This document shows positions 43,686 through 53,238 of a DNA stretch of 64,000 nt, one piece after another. The notes under the pieces are model-generated. The model had not been told where the DNA came from, did not search any database, and worked only from the letters and a program-made list of their open reading frames with translations. A program made the translations under genes and the position numbers. The stretch is from Novosphingobium cyanobacteriorum (GTDB taxonomy: Bacteria > Pseudomonadota > Alphaproteobacteria > Sphingomonadales > Sphingomonadaceae): positions 1 to 64,000 of the forward strand of contig NZ_JAROCY010000014.1 of NCBI RefSeq assembly GCF_029436685.1, in the 5' to 3' direction. Position 1 is the first letter of the stretch, and each line of letters begins with the position of its first letter.

Positions 43686-44807
43686 ATGGCCGTGCCGATC
43701 AGGCGCGCGGCCATGCGGCTGCACCTGTGGCTGGGCCTGTGGCTCGGCGCGCTGTTCGTCCTGCAGGGGCTGACCGGGTCGGTGCTGGTCTGGTATGTCG
43801 AGATCGACGCGCTGCTGCACCCGCAGCAGGCGTCGGCCGGCATGGCCACGCCTGCGGGCTGGGACCGCGCGATCGCTACGCTGCGGCGCGATCATCCAGC
43901 ATGGACCGGCCCGTGGCGGCTGGAGGTAACCGGCCGCCCCGGCCCCATCCCGGCACGCTATTATGGCAAGACGAGCATGGACGCCGGGCGCTTTGCCCCG
44001 CCGATGGCCTGGCTTTCGCCCGATGGTGCCCGCGTGCTGCGGCGTGATCGCTGGGGCGATCATGCGATGACGTGGATCTATGACCTGCACTATCGCCTGC
44101 TGCTGGGACCCACGGCCGGCACGGTGCTGGGTTATGTCTCCCTCGCACTTGCTGTCCTGCTGTTCACCGGCCTGGCCGCATGGTGGCCGAAGGGATCGTG
44201 GAAAAAGGCGCTGCTGTTCAAGCGTGGCGCCCCCCCGCTGCGCGCGCTGCGCGATTGGCACAAACTGGCCGGCCTTGGCGGACTGCCGCTTCTGGCGATG
44301 CTGGCGGTGACCGGTGCGGCGCTGGAGCTGCCGAAGGAAACCGGTGCGCTGCTAACCACGCTGCTTGGTCGTGCGCCGGGCGTGCCGGTGCCGGAATCGG
44401 ATGTTCAGGCAGACTGGAGTGCACCCACCATCCCGCCCAGCAAGGCCGCCGCAGCAGCGCTGGCCGCGCTGCCAAGCGCGCGGCTGGCGTGGATCGAAGC
44501 TCCCGGCCCCGGCCACACGCCTTATCGTCTGCGACTGCAGTTGCCGGGCGACCCCAGCCGCCGCTTTCCGCACAGCTGGGTGCTGGTCGATCAGCACAGC
44601 GGCCGGGTCCTATCCGTGGCCGACGCCACCAGGTCAGGCGCGCAGGTCACCGTGCTGAACTGGTTGCACCCACTGCACGATGGTTCGGCAGGCGGCATGC
44701 CTCTGCGCGCGGCGCTGGTGCTTGCAGGGCTCATGCCGCTGGCGCTCTTCACCACCGGCTGGTTACGCTGGCGCCGTCGCAAGGCACGCGTCCAAAATGA
44801 CCATTAA
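43686..44807 (+). CDS. PepSY-domain membrane protein, probable reductase for siderophore/metal uptake
   Basis: The 373-residue protein has about four transmembrane helices, the first being MRLHLWLGLWLGALFVLQGLTGSVLVWYVEID, which is the hallmark of PepSY_TM proteins. A periplasmic loop and PepSY region (LPSARLAWIEAPGPGHTPYRLRLQLP) follow. Such genes often sit next to TonB siderophore receptors and are thought to reduce ferric complexes. It starts 1 bp after the receptor stop, so the two are coupled. Confidence 0.9.
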   Translation: MAVPIRRAAMRLHLWLGLWLGALFVLQGLTGSVLVWYVEIDALLHPQQASAGMATPAGWDRAIATLRRDHPAWTGPWRLEVTGRPGPIPARYYGKTSMDAGRFAPPMAWLSPDGARVLRRDRWGDHAMTWIYDLHYRLLLGPTAGTVLGYVSLALAVLLFTGLAAWWPKGSWKKALLFKRGAPPLRALRDWHKLAGLGGLPLLAMLAVTGAALELPKETGALLTTLLGRAPGVPVPESDVQADWSAPTIPPSKAAAAALAALPSARLAWIEAPGPGHTPYRLRLQLPGDPSRRFPHSWVLVDQHSGRVLSVADATRSGAQVTVLNWLHPLHDGSAGGMPLRAALVLAGLMPLALFTTGWLRWRRRKARVQNDH

Positions 44808-44810
44808 TCA

Positions 44811-44848
44811 GGGACAGTCCCTGTTTATCCAAAGGTGGGGACTGTCCC
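44811..44848. repeat. REP-like inverted repeat GGGACAGTCCC...GGGACTGTCCC
   Basis: GGGACAGTCCC (44811-44821) and GGGACTGTCCC (44838-44848) are perfect 11-bp inverted arms in the space between two convergent genes. Each arm is itself nearly palindromic. It can form a stem and may serve as a bidirectional terminator or be a REP-type dispersed element. Confidence 0.7.
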
Positions 44849-44869
44849 GATCAAGCATGTATGCATCCG

Positions 44870-45511
44870 TCAGCGCCGCTTGCCCAGCAGCCGCTTCTCC
44901 CCGCGCTCGCTCACGTCGGCGTCCATCGGTGCCAGCTTTGACAGGAAGCGGTTCTGCGCGGCAAAGCCCACGCCATTCTCGCGCATCGCCTGCTGCAGGT
45001 TTTCCACCAGCGCGTTCAGGTCGGCGCGGGTGGAGCCCAATCCCTTGTGCGATGATTTCATGTCGCGCCCGGTGTAATGGCACCCCGCATTCAGGATCAA
45101 GCAGAACTGTTCAAACAGTGTGCGCCGCAACCGCACCATGTCGTGCTCGCCAAAGATCGCCTTGATCCGCGGATCGGTGGTGTTCAGCTCCACGAAACGG
45201 TCCACCACGCGACGGATGCCGGGCTGCCCGCCAAACGCGCGCGCCATGCCCTCGCCGGTAAAAGGACTGGCCCCGGCGTTGGCGTCGCTCTGCACATAGG
45301 GATCGACCGGGATCTCCCCGGTCACCGGGTCGCGCGTCTTGCGCACCACGCCGAATTCCCTGTCCCAATCAACTGGTGCGTCCCGGTCGACTTGCGCGTC
45401 GCCGGGCGCCTCGCCGCTTTCGGCTGCGGGCGGCACTTCCTGCGCCATCACCGCCGAGGGGGCCATGATGGCAATGCCCAGCGCCACTGACAGAACCGTC
45501 TTACGCATCAT
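44870..45511 (-). CDS. Exported truncated haemoglobin (group 1-like)
   Basis: A globin of the 2-on-2 truncated class with a predicted signal peptide (MMRKTVLSVALGIAIMAPSAVMAQ) and an acidic spacer of about 60 residues. The globin core runs from about residue 85 (FGGQPGIRRVVDRFVELN) to 195, with proximal His155 in YTGRDMKSSHKGLG. At the B10 position, usually Tyr in group 1 truncated haemoglobins, the residue is Val107. Cytoplasmic location is usual for the family, so export is odd. It follows a DUF3034 gene by 11 bp, probably as one operon. Confidence 0.86.
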   Translation of the reverse strand: MMRKTVLSVALGIAIMAPSAVMAQEVPPAAESGEAPGDAQVDRDAPVDWDREFGVVRKTRDPVTGEIPVDPYVQSDANAGASPFTGEGMARAFGGQPGIRRVVDRFVELNTTDPRIKAIFGEHDMVRLRRTLFEQFCLILNAGCHYTGRDMKSSHKGLGSTRADLNALVENLQQAMRENGVGFAAQNRFLSKLAPMDADVSERGEKRLLGKRR

Positions 45512-45522
45512 TCGCAAACCCT

Positions 45523-46449
45523 TCAAAACGCCAGCTGCAGCTGCACCAGCCCGCCGCGCTGCCCGCCGAACGTGGCGATTGATCCCACGTCCACATACGC
45601 CCCGGTAACTGTCAGGTTGCGGACCGGCGCCCACGCCACGAACATGTCCAGCGCATCATCCTCGCGCGCGATGCCCAGGTTGTCCGGCTTGGTGCGGTAT
45701 TCGCCACCCACCGCCAGCCTGCGTGAAAGCTGATAGGCCAGCGTCCCTTCCACCTGCAGGCTGTGCTTGCCGTGCTTGTCCCCGCCAAAACCCAGCAGGC
45801 CGAACTGGTTGGCCTTGGTCAGCCGCGCGGTGGCGTTCACCAGCACGCTGCGTGAAAGGAACAGCTTGCTCGCGCTCAGGGTAAAGTCGGTGCCCTGTGC
45901 CGATCGGGCGCCCACCGCGCGCACGATTGCGCCGTCCAGATTGCGCTTGTGCTGCACTCCCACCGCAATTGCCGGCAGCCATTGCGGGCCATAGACAAGA
46001 TCGCCCGCCAGCCGCAGCTTGGCTGAAAAAATGTCCTGGTTGAACTTGAATCCATGGCCCAGTCCCAGCGCCGCGCCCACCTTGCGCGTGTCGAAGTTCT
46101 GCCGGGCATAGCTCAGTTCGAGCCGGTCATGGATGCCCACGCTCACGCCGTGGCTTTGCCAGCCATAGTCGGGCAGGGCGATTGCGGTCACGTGTGCTGA
46201 AACGCCGATGGCGCGCTCGGTCCCGCGCCCGGCGATCGTGCTCCACGATGCCAGCCCGCCGCCGCTCGCGCCTTCCACGCTGGTCACGCCATTGGTCAGC
46301 AGCAGCTTGGCATCGTCAAATGTTTCGTCGGCCTGGGCCGGCGATGCCAGCGGGGTGCCCAGCGCCAGTAACCCTGCCAGGCTCCACCGGGTGGCGGCGC
46401 GGCGTCTGCCGGTCGTCAAGATCGTGGCCATCGAAGCGAAAAGTCCCAT
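45523..46449 (-). CDS. DUF3034-family outer-membrane-like protein
   Basis: The 308-residue protein has a signal peptide (cleavage near ASPAQA), LLLTNGVTSVEGASGGGLASW, and a C-terminal beta-strand pattern ending with LQLAF, suggesting an outer-membrane beta-barrel. It matches the DUF3034 family as I recall it. The function is unknown. It is first in an operon with the exported truncated haemoglobin and is divergent from the cupredoxin-like gene. Confidence 0.8.
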   Translation of the reverse strand: MGLFASMATILTTGRRRAATRWSLAGLLALGTPLASPAQADETFDDAKLLLTNGVTSVEGASGGGLASWSTIAGRGTERAIGVSAHVTAIALPDYGWQSHGVSVGIHDRLELSYARQNFDTRKVGAALGLGHGFKFNQDIFSAKLRLAGDLVYGPQWLPAIAVGVQHKRNLDGAIVRAVGARSAQGTDFTLSASKLFLSRSVLVNATARLTKANQFGLLGFGGDKHGKHSLQVEGTLAYQLSRRLAVGGEYRTKPDNLGIAREDDALDMFVAWAPVRNLTVTGAYVDVGSIATFGGQRGGLVQLQLAF

Positions 46450-46558
46450 GAATCAGTCTAATACTTTCACAACGTTAACCATCGCGGCTAAAGGAATGGT
46501 AAAACCAGCCATCCCGATGATTAGACAGTTTTTAACGCGCAGCAGCGATAGGGAGCAC

Positions 46559-47170
46559 ATGGCCAACGGCTTCCTCCCCTTCCTTCGCCGGGCTGCACTT
46601 GCCCTTCCCTGCCTGCTCGCGGTTTCCGCCACTGGGCCTCTCGAAGCCGTCTTTCAGGTGGTCGATGCCCGCGGCATGCCTTTGCAGGGCGCGGTGGTAG
46701 AGGTGGAACGGCCCGCAACCGGCCCGATCACCTTTCCCTGGCGCAATGCCATGGCGCAAAGGGACCAGACCTTCGTCCCCGGCACGCTGATCGTGCCGGT
46801 TGGCGCCACTGTGGCCTTCCCCAATCTTGATGCCGTGCGCCACAGCATCTACAGCTTCTCACGGCCTGCAAAGTTCAAGATCGATCTTTATGGTCGGGAC
46901 CAGACGCGCACGCAGCGCTTTGCGCTGACTGGCACCGTTGCGCTCGGCTGCAACATCCACGATCAGATGCGCGGCTATATCCGCGTGGTCAATACGCCTT
47001 TCGCCCGCCAGACCGACGTGAACGGTTTTGGCCGCATCCCCGGCCTGCCGGCAGGCGCCTACAAGGTGCGCGTGTGGCACCCGCGGCTGCGCGCGCCCGA
47101 GAACGAATTGCTGCTGCCTGCCACGGTCAGCGGGGGCGGGGTCGTTCGGCTGGTGGTCCAGACTCGCTGA
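46559..47170 (+). CDS. Cupredoxin-like periplasmic protein (methylamine-utilisation type)
   Basis: The 203-residue exported protein has a signal peptide to about residue 29, then a blue-copper-like fold with candidate ligands His95 (VRHSIYSF), Cys131, His134 and Met137 (ALGCNIHDQM). A C-terminal carboxypeptidase-regulatory-like domain (INTPFARQTDVNGFGRIPGLPAGAYKVRVWHP) follows. The start at 46559 follows GGGAG. Proteins of this form are annotated as methylamine-utilisation proteins, but no methylamine genes are nearby. It precedes a GGDEF-EAL gene by 4 bp. Confidence 0.82.
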   Translation: MANGFLPFLRRAALALPCLLAVSATGPLEAVFQVVDARGMPLQGAVVEVERPATGPITFPWRNAMAQRDQTFVPGTLIVPVGATVAFPNLDAVRHSIYSFSRPAKFKIDLYGRDQTRTQRFALTGTVALGCNIHDQMRGYIRVVNTPFARQTDVNGFGRIPGLPAGAYKVRVWHPRLRAPENELLLPATVSGGGVVRLVVQTR

Positions 47171-47174
47171 TCGC

Positions 47175-49514
47175 ATGCGCCGTCCCGCCTTTCTCGCAGC
47201 AATCCGGGCCGGGGTGCTAACCGTATCGCGCTTGGTGCGGCGGCGTCAGGCACTGCAGCTGCGCACCCACATCGCCCTGCTTTTCGCGCTCCTGCTCGCC
47301 GTGGTCATGTCGGTGTCGATCGGCGTGGCCGGTTCGGGGCTCAGTCTCTTCGCACGCCAGGCGGCAGAGCGCGACATGGTCGCCAACGCCCGCGTGTTCG
47401 ATCGCATTATTGCCAACCGGGCGGATCAACTGCGCGAATCCGCGTCCGTGGTCGCGCGCGATTTCGGCTTTCGGGAAGCCTTCGCCACGGGAGACCGCGC
47501 CACGCTCGGCTCTGCGCTGGCCAGCCTGGGGGATCGCACCGGGGCACCGCTTGCAGCGATCGTGGGCCTTGATGGTTCGATCACCGCCGGGCCGGGCGCG
47601 CCACCGCTCGATGGCGCGGCGCTGCTGCCCGCGCTCGATGGCGGGCGTGCCAGCGGCGTGATCGCGCTCAATGGCCATCTCGCGCTCGGCGTCGCCGCAC
47701 CCATTGAAATGCCCGATCTGGTCGGCTGGCTGGTGCTGGCCCAACCATTGGACAAGCAGGATCTGCAATCGCTCAGCCGCCTTTCCGCCATCCCAATGGC
47801 GGTTGACGTGCAGGATGCCCGCCGGCTGGCACCGGCCCTGCGGGCGCAGGCACCGGGCCAGGTCGCCATTGCGCCGGGCCGGGATGGAGACGATCTCGTC
47901 CGCCTGTCCGATCTGCCCAGCCTGCAGCAGGGCGTCCTTCCGCGGCTGGTGCTGCGCTCCTCGCTGGACAAGGCGATGGAATCCTACACCGGCGTCCGCT
48001 CGATCCTCATTGCCATCGCCGTGGTCGGCACGCTCCTCGGCATATGGCTGGCCCTGCATCTCGCCGCCGGGATCACCCGCCCGCTCACCACGCTGGCCGA
48101 TGCGGCCCGTCGCATCGCACGCGGGGAACGGGCAAAGGTCGCGGCCGAGGGGGATCGCGAAGTTGTCGCCCTGGCACGCAGCTTCAACGCCATGGTCGAT
48201 GCCATCGATGAACGCGAACGCCGGATCATCCACACAGCGCTGCATGATGGGCTCACCGGCATGCCCAATCGCAGCTTCTTCCTTGAAAAGCTGGAACGCG
48301 CGCTGCTCCGGCAAACCGACGATAGCCGCACCTTGGTCGCCTTCGTCGATCTCGATGATTTCAAGACGATCAACGATACCATGGGTCATCCCATGGGTGA
48401 TGCGCTCTTGCAGTTCGTCGCGCAGGAACTGACCGATCTCTATCCCGATGCCATGGTTGCCCGCTTTGGCGGTGATGAATTCGGCGTGCTCGTCTCGGGC
48501 CTTGGCCGCGAAGCTGATTGTACCGCCATTGCCGCCACCCTTCATGCCGCGCTCAATCGCGATTGCCGGATTGACGGGCGCAGCGTGCCGCTTTCGGCCA
48601 GCTTCGGCATCGCCATTGGTCCGGCCGATGGTGCGGACAGCGATACCCTGCTCAAGAATGCCGATCTCGCGCTCTATCGCGCCAAGGCGGATGGCAAGGG
48701 CGCCTACCACTTTTTCGAAGCCGCCCTTGATGAAGCGGCCAGCCGCCGCCGCCAGCTTGAACTCGACATGCGCGAGACGCTGCGCACCGGTGGGTTCGAA
48801 CTGCATTTCCAGCCTCTGTTCAGCCTTGCGCAACAGCGGATCAAGGGGTTCGAGGCGCTGATGCGCTGGAACCATCCGGTGCGCGGCCCCGTCAGCCCGG
48901 CCGAATTCATTCCCTTGGCCGAAGAGACCGGCATGATCGTCCCGCTCGGCGAATGGGCCTTGATGGAGGCGTGCCACCAGGCTGCCTCCTGGCCTCAGGC
49001 CGTCTCGGTTGCGGTCAACATCTCGCCGCGCCAGTTCGCCAGCCCCGCGCTTGGCCAGGCCGTGGTTCGCGCGCTCGCCGCCTCGGGACTGCCGCCGGCG
49101 CGGCTGGAGCTCGAGATTACCGAGAGCATCTTCATCGGCAATGTCGAACGCACCGTGGCCATGCTTCATTCGCTACGCGCGCTGGGAGTGCGGGTGGCGC
49201 TTGATGATTTCGGCACCGGCTATTCCTCCCTCAGCTACCTGCGCTCGTTCCCCTTCGACAAGCTGAAGATCGACCAGAGCTTCGTGCGCGATCTCGGCCG
49301 CGATGCCAGCGCGCAGGCCATCGTGCGCGCCATCGCGACTCTGGCGGGCGCGCTCGGCATGGAGACCCTGGCCGAAGGCGTCGAGATCCAGACCCATGCG
49401 GACGTGCTTCGTGCTGAAGGGTGCGACATGATCCAGGGTTACCTGATCAGCCGCCCTGTTCCGGCCGATGCGGTTCCCGGCCTGTTGGGTGAAGTTACTG
49501 CTTTGCGGGCATAA
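47175..49514 (+). CDS. Sensor with HAMP, GGDEF and EAL domains (cyclic-di-GMP)
   Basis: The 779-residue membrane protein has an N-terminal helix, a periplasmic sensor region (about residues 50-270), a second helix, HAMP ([20 protein letters not shown]), then GGDEF at residues 432-436 (RFGGDEFGV) and EAL at 560-562 (FEALMRW), with [20 protein letters not shown] and KIDQSFV. Both catalytic motifs look intact, so it could make and/or degrade c-di-GMP. It starts 4 bp after the cupredoxin-like gene, suggesting that protein supplies its signal. Confidence 0.93.
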   Translation: MRRPAFLAAIRAGVLTVSRLVRRRQALQLRTHIALLFALLLAVVMSVSIGVAGSGLSLFARQAAERDMVANARVFDRIIANRADQLRESASVVARDFGFREAFATGDRATLGSALASLGDRTGAPLAAIVGLDGSITAGPGAPPLDGAALLPALDGGRASGVIALNGHLALGVAAPIEMPDLVGWLVLAQPLDKQDLQSLSRLSAIPMAVDVQDARRLAPALRAQAPGQVAIAPGRDGDDLVRLSDLPSLQQGVLPRLVLRSSLDKAMESYTGVRSILIAIAVVGTLLGIWLALHLAAGITRPLTTLADAARRIARGERAKVAAEGDREVVALARSFNAMVDAIDERERRIIHTALHDGLTGMPNRSFFLEKLERALLRQTDDSRTLVAFVDLDDFKTINDTMGHPMGDALLQFVAQELTDLYPDAMVARFGGDEFGVLVSGLGREADCTAIAATLHAALNRDCRIDGRSVPLSASFGIAIGPADGADSDTLLKNADLALYRAKADGKGAYHFFEAALDEAASRRRQLELDMRETLRTGGFELHFQPLFSLAQQRIKGFEALMRWNHPVRGPVSPAEFIPLAEETGMIVPLGEWALMEACHQAASWPQAVSVAVNISPRQFASPALGQAVVRALAASGLPPARLELEITESIFIGNVERTVAMLHSLRALGVRVALDDFGTGYSSLSYLRSFPFDKLKIDQSFVRDLGRDASAQAIVRAIATLAGALGMETLAEGVEIQTHADVLRAEGCDMIQGYLISRPVPADAVPGLLGEVTALRA

Positions 49515-49669
49515 ACTTCAGTCAACCTGCCCCTTGGGGCAAAATGGTCCAAAATGTGGCGGAAATCCAAGGTATTAACGGGTTCGAACCAGCCTCGCCC
49601 GAAATGAACACGACTGCGCAGACGGGCCAACTTCCTTTAGAGCCAAACCATCCGATGCAGGAGAATCCC

Positions 49670-51166
49670 ATGCTCGCATGGTTTGAACAGACCGCCCCCA
49701 TCCGTCAGAAGTTTCGCGCGCTCACCACCTTACACGCCACCCTCGCCCTCCTCGCGGTCGGGTTTGCTGCCGGGGGTGAGGTGCAGGTGATTCCGGTGGC
49801 CGCCTCGCTGATCCTGGCCACGCTTTGCGCGGGGGCCATCGTGGTGGTCAACTGGCGAGCGGGGGAGCTGATCTGCACGCCATACGTCGACACCGTGCTG
49901 CGCATGGAAGCGCTGGCCAACGGGGATACCAGCAGTCCGATCCACTATACCCACCATCAGGACTGCGTGGGCCGCATGACCAAGGCGATGGCGCGATTCC
50001 GCGACAACATCCTGGCCATGACCGACGCCGAGGAACAGCAGAGCGTGGTCGACACGTTGAACGGTGCGCTGAAGCGGCTGGCGGCCAATGACCTGGGCGC
50101 CACGATCGACAGCGCGTTCCCTTCTTCGTACGAGGAGATGCGCCATAACTACAACGCTGCCGTCTCCGCGCTCGCCGCAGCCATCGCGCAGGTGCGCAGC
50201 GGAGCGGAAGCGGTGCTGACGGGCGCATCGGAGATCCGCAGCGCAACTGACGACCTGTCCATGCGCAACGAACAGCAGGCCGCCGCCCTGCAGGATGCGG
50301 CGCGCGCGATGAACGAAACCACGCGCAGCGTGATGGAGACATCGGGGCAGGCAGCGCAAGCCGGGCAATCGGTGGCTTCAAGCCTGCGCACCGCACGTAC
50401 CGGCAGCGAAGTGGTGACCGATGCGGTGGCGGCGATGCATGCCATCCGTGCCTCAGCCGATCAGATCGCCAGCATTACCGGCCTGATCGACGGCATCGCC
50501 TTCCAGACCAACCTGCTGGCGCTGAACGCCGGGGTGGAAGCGGCCCGCGCGGGCGAGGCGGGCAAGGGCTTTGCCGTGGTGGCCAGCGAAGTGCGCGTGC
50601 TGGCGCAGCGCAGCGCCGATGCCGCACGCGAGATCCGCGAACTGATCCAGTCCAGCAGCACCGAAGTTGCCCGCGGCGCCGAACTGGTGGAGAGGACCGG
50701 CGTGGTGCTGAAGGACCTGCTGCGCGAGATCGACGAGATCACTGTTTTCGTGGGCAACGTGGCGGCGGATTCGGCCGACCAGGCATCGAGCCTGCGCGGG
50801 ATCAACCAGACGGTTGCGGACATGGATCGGTTGACGCAGCAGAATGCGGCGATGACCGAGCAAAGCACCGCCGCCGCCCGCAGTCTGGCCAACGAGGCGC
50901 AGCAGCTGAGCCAGCTGGTCGACCAGTTCCGGTCAGGCAGCGCTTCCCACGCCAATTCCGGGGCAAGGCGCTGGACCGACCAGGTTGCGAAACCTGTCGT
51001 CCCGGCGGCTTCGACCCATACTGCGCCACTGGCCCCCAAGGCCAGCGTCACGCCGGTATCGGCGGACCTGCCGGTTACCACGCCGCGTCAGCCGCCGGCG
51101 GTGCTGAAGCAGCGGCAGGCGCTGCAAAGCGCGATGGCGGGCGACGACGACTGGTCGGAGTTCTGA
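49670..51166 (+). CDS. Methyl-accepting chemotaxis protein with CheR-docking pentapeptide
   Basis: The protein of about 498 residues has two short N-terminal helices and no large periplasmic domain, a HAMP-like linker, and a long coiled-coil signalling domain with the hairpin tip [45 protein letters not shown]. It ends in DDDWSEF, matching the x-W/F-x-x-F CheR/CheB tether. The ATG at 49670 follows GCAGGAGA; an earlier ATG at 49544 is poorly placed. It follows the GGDEF-EAL gene but is likely a separate unit. Confidence 0.93.
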   Translation: MLAWFEQTAPIRQKFRALTTLHATLALLAVGFAAGGEVQVIPVAASLILATLCAGAIVVVNWRAGELICTPYVDTVLRMEALANGDTSSPIHYTHHQDCVGRMTKAMARFRDNILAMTDAEEQQSVVDTLNGALKRLAANDLGATIDSAFPSSYEEMRHNYNAAVSALAAAIAQVRSGAEAVLTGASEIRSATDDLSMRNEQQAAALQDAARAMNETTRSVMETSGQAAQAGQSVASSLRTARTGSEVVTDAVAAMHAIRASADQIASITGLIDGIAFQTNLLALNAGVEAARAGEAGKGFAVVASEVRVLAQRSADAAREIRELIQSSSTEVARGAELVERTGVVLKDLLREIDEITVFVGNVAADSADQASSLRGINQTVADMDRLTQQNAAMTEQSTAAARSLANEAQQLSQLVDQFRSGSASHANSGARRWTDQVAKPVVPAASTHTAPLAPKASVTPVSADLPVTTPRQPPAVLKQRQALQSAMAGDDDWSEF

Positions 51167-51199
51167 TCCCGCGCCAGCCATGACCGCCCGCCCGAAGCG

Positions 51200-51721
51200 T
51201 CAGGCGATGATGCTGCGCGCGTGCGTGGAATTGTGCCCGCCGTGGCGATAGAGCACGTCTTCGACGGTCTGCGCATCGGCGCGTCCGTCTTCCACGGTCA
51301 CGAGCACCGCGCCATCTTTCAGCCGTCCACCATAGTAGGTCGCGTCTTCATCGCTGATCCCGTGCTTGGTCAGCACTTCGTTGAGCGATCCGCCGATCGC
51401 CCCGAGCACGGCGCCGATGCCGATCGCCTCTGGCACAGCCGATGCGGCGATCGCGCCAGCTGCGGCGAGCGGGCCGACACCCGGGATCGCGAGTGCCGCC
51501 ACGCCGAGCCCTGCGCCCAGCGCACCGCCACCGAGTATGCCGCGCAGCACGTTGCGGTGTTCTTCATCGGTGATCTCGCCATCGCCGGAACGGGTGGTTG
51601 TGGTGCCGCCGTGGTGGGCGATTACCGACATGTGCGCATCCTCCACGCCCAGCGCGCGCAGATCCGCCACGGCCCGTTCGGCCTCGGCATGGGTATCGAA
51701 AATGGCCGATGCTTGCGTCAT
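51200..51721 (-). CDS. Glycine-rich stress-type protein (general stress protein 17M/YflT-like N-terminus)
   Basis: The 173-residue protein has an N-terminal alpha/beta domain (ASAIFDTHAEAERAVADLRALGVEDAHMSVI) like heat-induced stress protein YflT, a central Gly/Ala-rich hydrophobic segment (GILGGGALGAGLGVAALAIPGVGPLAAAG and following), and a C-terminal part (EDATYYGGRLKDGAVLVTVED). Proteins of this design occur in alphaproteobacteria and are often stress-induced. The function is not established. Confidence 0.72.
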   Translation of the reverse strand: MTQASAIFDTHAEAERAVADLRALGVEDAHMSVIAHHGGTTTTRSGDGEITDEEHRNVLRGILGGGALGAGLGVAALAIPGVGPLAAAGAIAASAVPEAIGIGAVLGAIGGSLNEVLTKHGISDEDATYYGGRLKDGAVLVTVEDGRADAQTVEDVLYRHGGHNSTHARSIIA

Positions 51722-51819
51722 GGAGTGCTCCTTTGTTTTTCAGGTCAGGAGTGCAAGCGGACAGGGCGCAGTTCGTTCCGTGCCCAACGATTGTTAGTCC
51801 TTCGAAATACCGGGAAGCG

Positions 51820-53238
51820 TCAGTCGGTTACGCCGAAGTGATCGGCCAGTTCGTTGGCGTGGAAGCCGTGGGTGTAGGATTGCGGATCGAGCGGCAGCAT
51901 TGTGCGGTTCCATGCGTCCCATTCCGCCTGCAGCGCCCTGAATGCATCAGGCCGACGATCCTTGAGGTTCGCGCGCTCCTGCGGATCGGCGGTCACGTCG
52001 AACAGGAAGCTGTTCTCGCCGATCTTCAGGTACTTGGTCGATCCGCGCCGCGCAGCCTGCTGGCCATGATTTCTGTAGCGCCAGAACAGCGTGCGTTCCG
52101 GCAGCGCGCCGCCAGCCAAGGCCGGGCGGATATCAACGCCGTCGGATGCAAAGGCGGGATCGGGCGCAGACCCGGCAGCGGCGAGGAAGGTGGGCAGCCA
52201 GTCCATGGTGATGACCTGCGCGTCACTGGTGGAGCCGGGGCGGGTCACGCCCGGCCAGCGGACGATGGCGGGGATGCGCAGGCCGCCTTCAAGCAGCTCG
52301 GTCTTGCGCCCGGTGAAGGGGTAGGTGTCGGAGAAGCGTTCGCCGCCATTGTCGCTGGTGAACACGACGATGGTGTGGCCCGCCTGGCCCGACGCTTCGA
52401 GCGCGGTGAGGATGCGGCCAACCTGCAGGTCCAGCCGGCGGACCATGGCGGCATAGGTGGATGCGCTGCCACCATCCCAATCGAACAGTGCCTGCCGGTC
52501 ATTCTTCGCGGCCAGACGGCGCGATTCGGCCTCGTCCTCCGGCGCTTCCCACGGCCAGTGCGGCGCGGTGAAATGCAGGCTCATGAACCAGGGCTGCGAC
52601 GAGGCGGCCCCCGCGCCGATCTCGGCAATGGCCCGTTCAGCCAGCAGATCGGTGAGGTAGCCGGCCTTTTCCACCGGGGTGCCACCATCCCACAGGTCCG
52701 GCTCGCCATTGGTGGAAGCATGGGTGAAATAGTCCACCCCGCCACTGCGCAGGCCCCAGAAGTGCTGATACCCGCTTTTCAGCGGATCGAAATCCGGCAG
52801 GCTGCCAAGATGCCATTTACCGATCAGCGAGGTACGATATCCGGCTTTGGCCAGCAGCGATGGCAGCGTGGGGTGCGAGGGCGGCAGGCCGATGTTGGCA
52901 CGGTTGGCCAACGGTTCCTCCAGCCCCACTGGCAGCCGGTACTGATATCGCCCGGTAATCAGCGCGACGCGCGTGGCAGTGCAGACTGCGCTGTTGGCAT
53001 AGGCTTGGGTGAAGCGCAGACCCTGCGTGGCCAGCGCATCGATGGCAGGCGTGGCGTAATCGCGCCGACCATAGCACGACAGGTCGGCAAAGCCCATGTC
53101 GTCGGCCATGATGTAAAGGATGTTGGGCCGCAACGGTCCCTGGGCCGTGGCAAAGGCCGAAGCAGCGGGCAGGGCGAGTGTGGCGGCAGTGCCGGCAAGC
53201 GCGGCGCGGCGGGAAAGGGTGAAGACAGGCTTGGACAT
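51820..53238 (-). CDS. Sulfatase (arylsulfatase family), exported
   Basis: The 472-residue enzyme hydrolyses sulfate esters. It has a twin-arginine-type signal (SRRAALAGTAATLALPAASAFA), metal ligands in ILYIMADDMGFADL, and a formylglycine motif CTATR with Cys86, which fits C-x-(P/A)-x-R. Further motifs are GKWHLG, SDNGGERF and HWPW. The start at 53238 sets the signal peptide; the longer open frame is unrelated. It is divergent from the TonB-MFS-TauD operon about 1 kb away. Confidence 0.93.
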   Translation of the reverse strand: MSKPVFTLSRRAALAGTAATLALPAASAFATAQGPLRPNILYIMADDMGFADLSCYGRRDYATPAIDALATQGLRFTQAYANSAVCTATRVALITGRYQYRLPVGLEEPLANRANIGLPPSHPTLPSLLAKAGYRTSLIGKWHLGSLPDFDPLKSGYQHFWGLRSGGVDYFTHASTNGEPDLWDGGTPVEKAGYLTDLLAERAIAEIGAGAASSQPWFMSLHFTAPHWPWEAPEDEAESRRLAAKNDRQALFDWDGGSASTYAAMVRRLDLQVGRILTALEASGQAGHTIVVFTSDNGGERFSDTYPFTGRKTELLEGGLRIPAIVRWPGVTRPGSTSDAQVITMDWLPTFLAAAGSAPDPAFASDGVDIRPALAGGALPERTLFWRYRNHGQQAARRGSTKYLKIGENSFLFDVTADPQERANLKDRRPDAFRALQAEWDAWNRTMLPLDPQSYTHGFHANELADHFGVTD

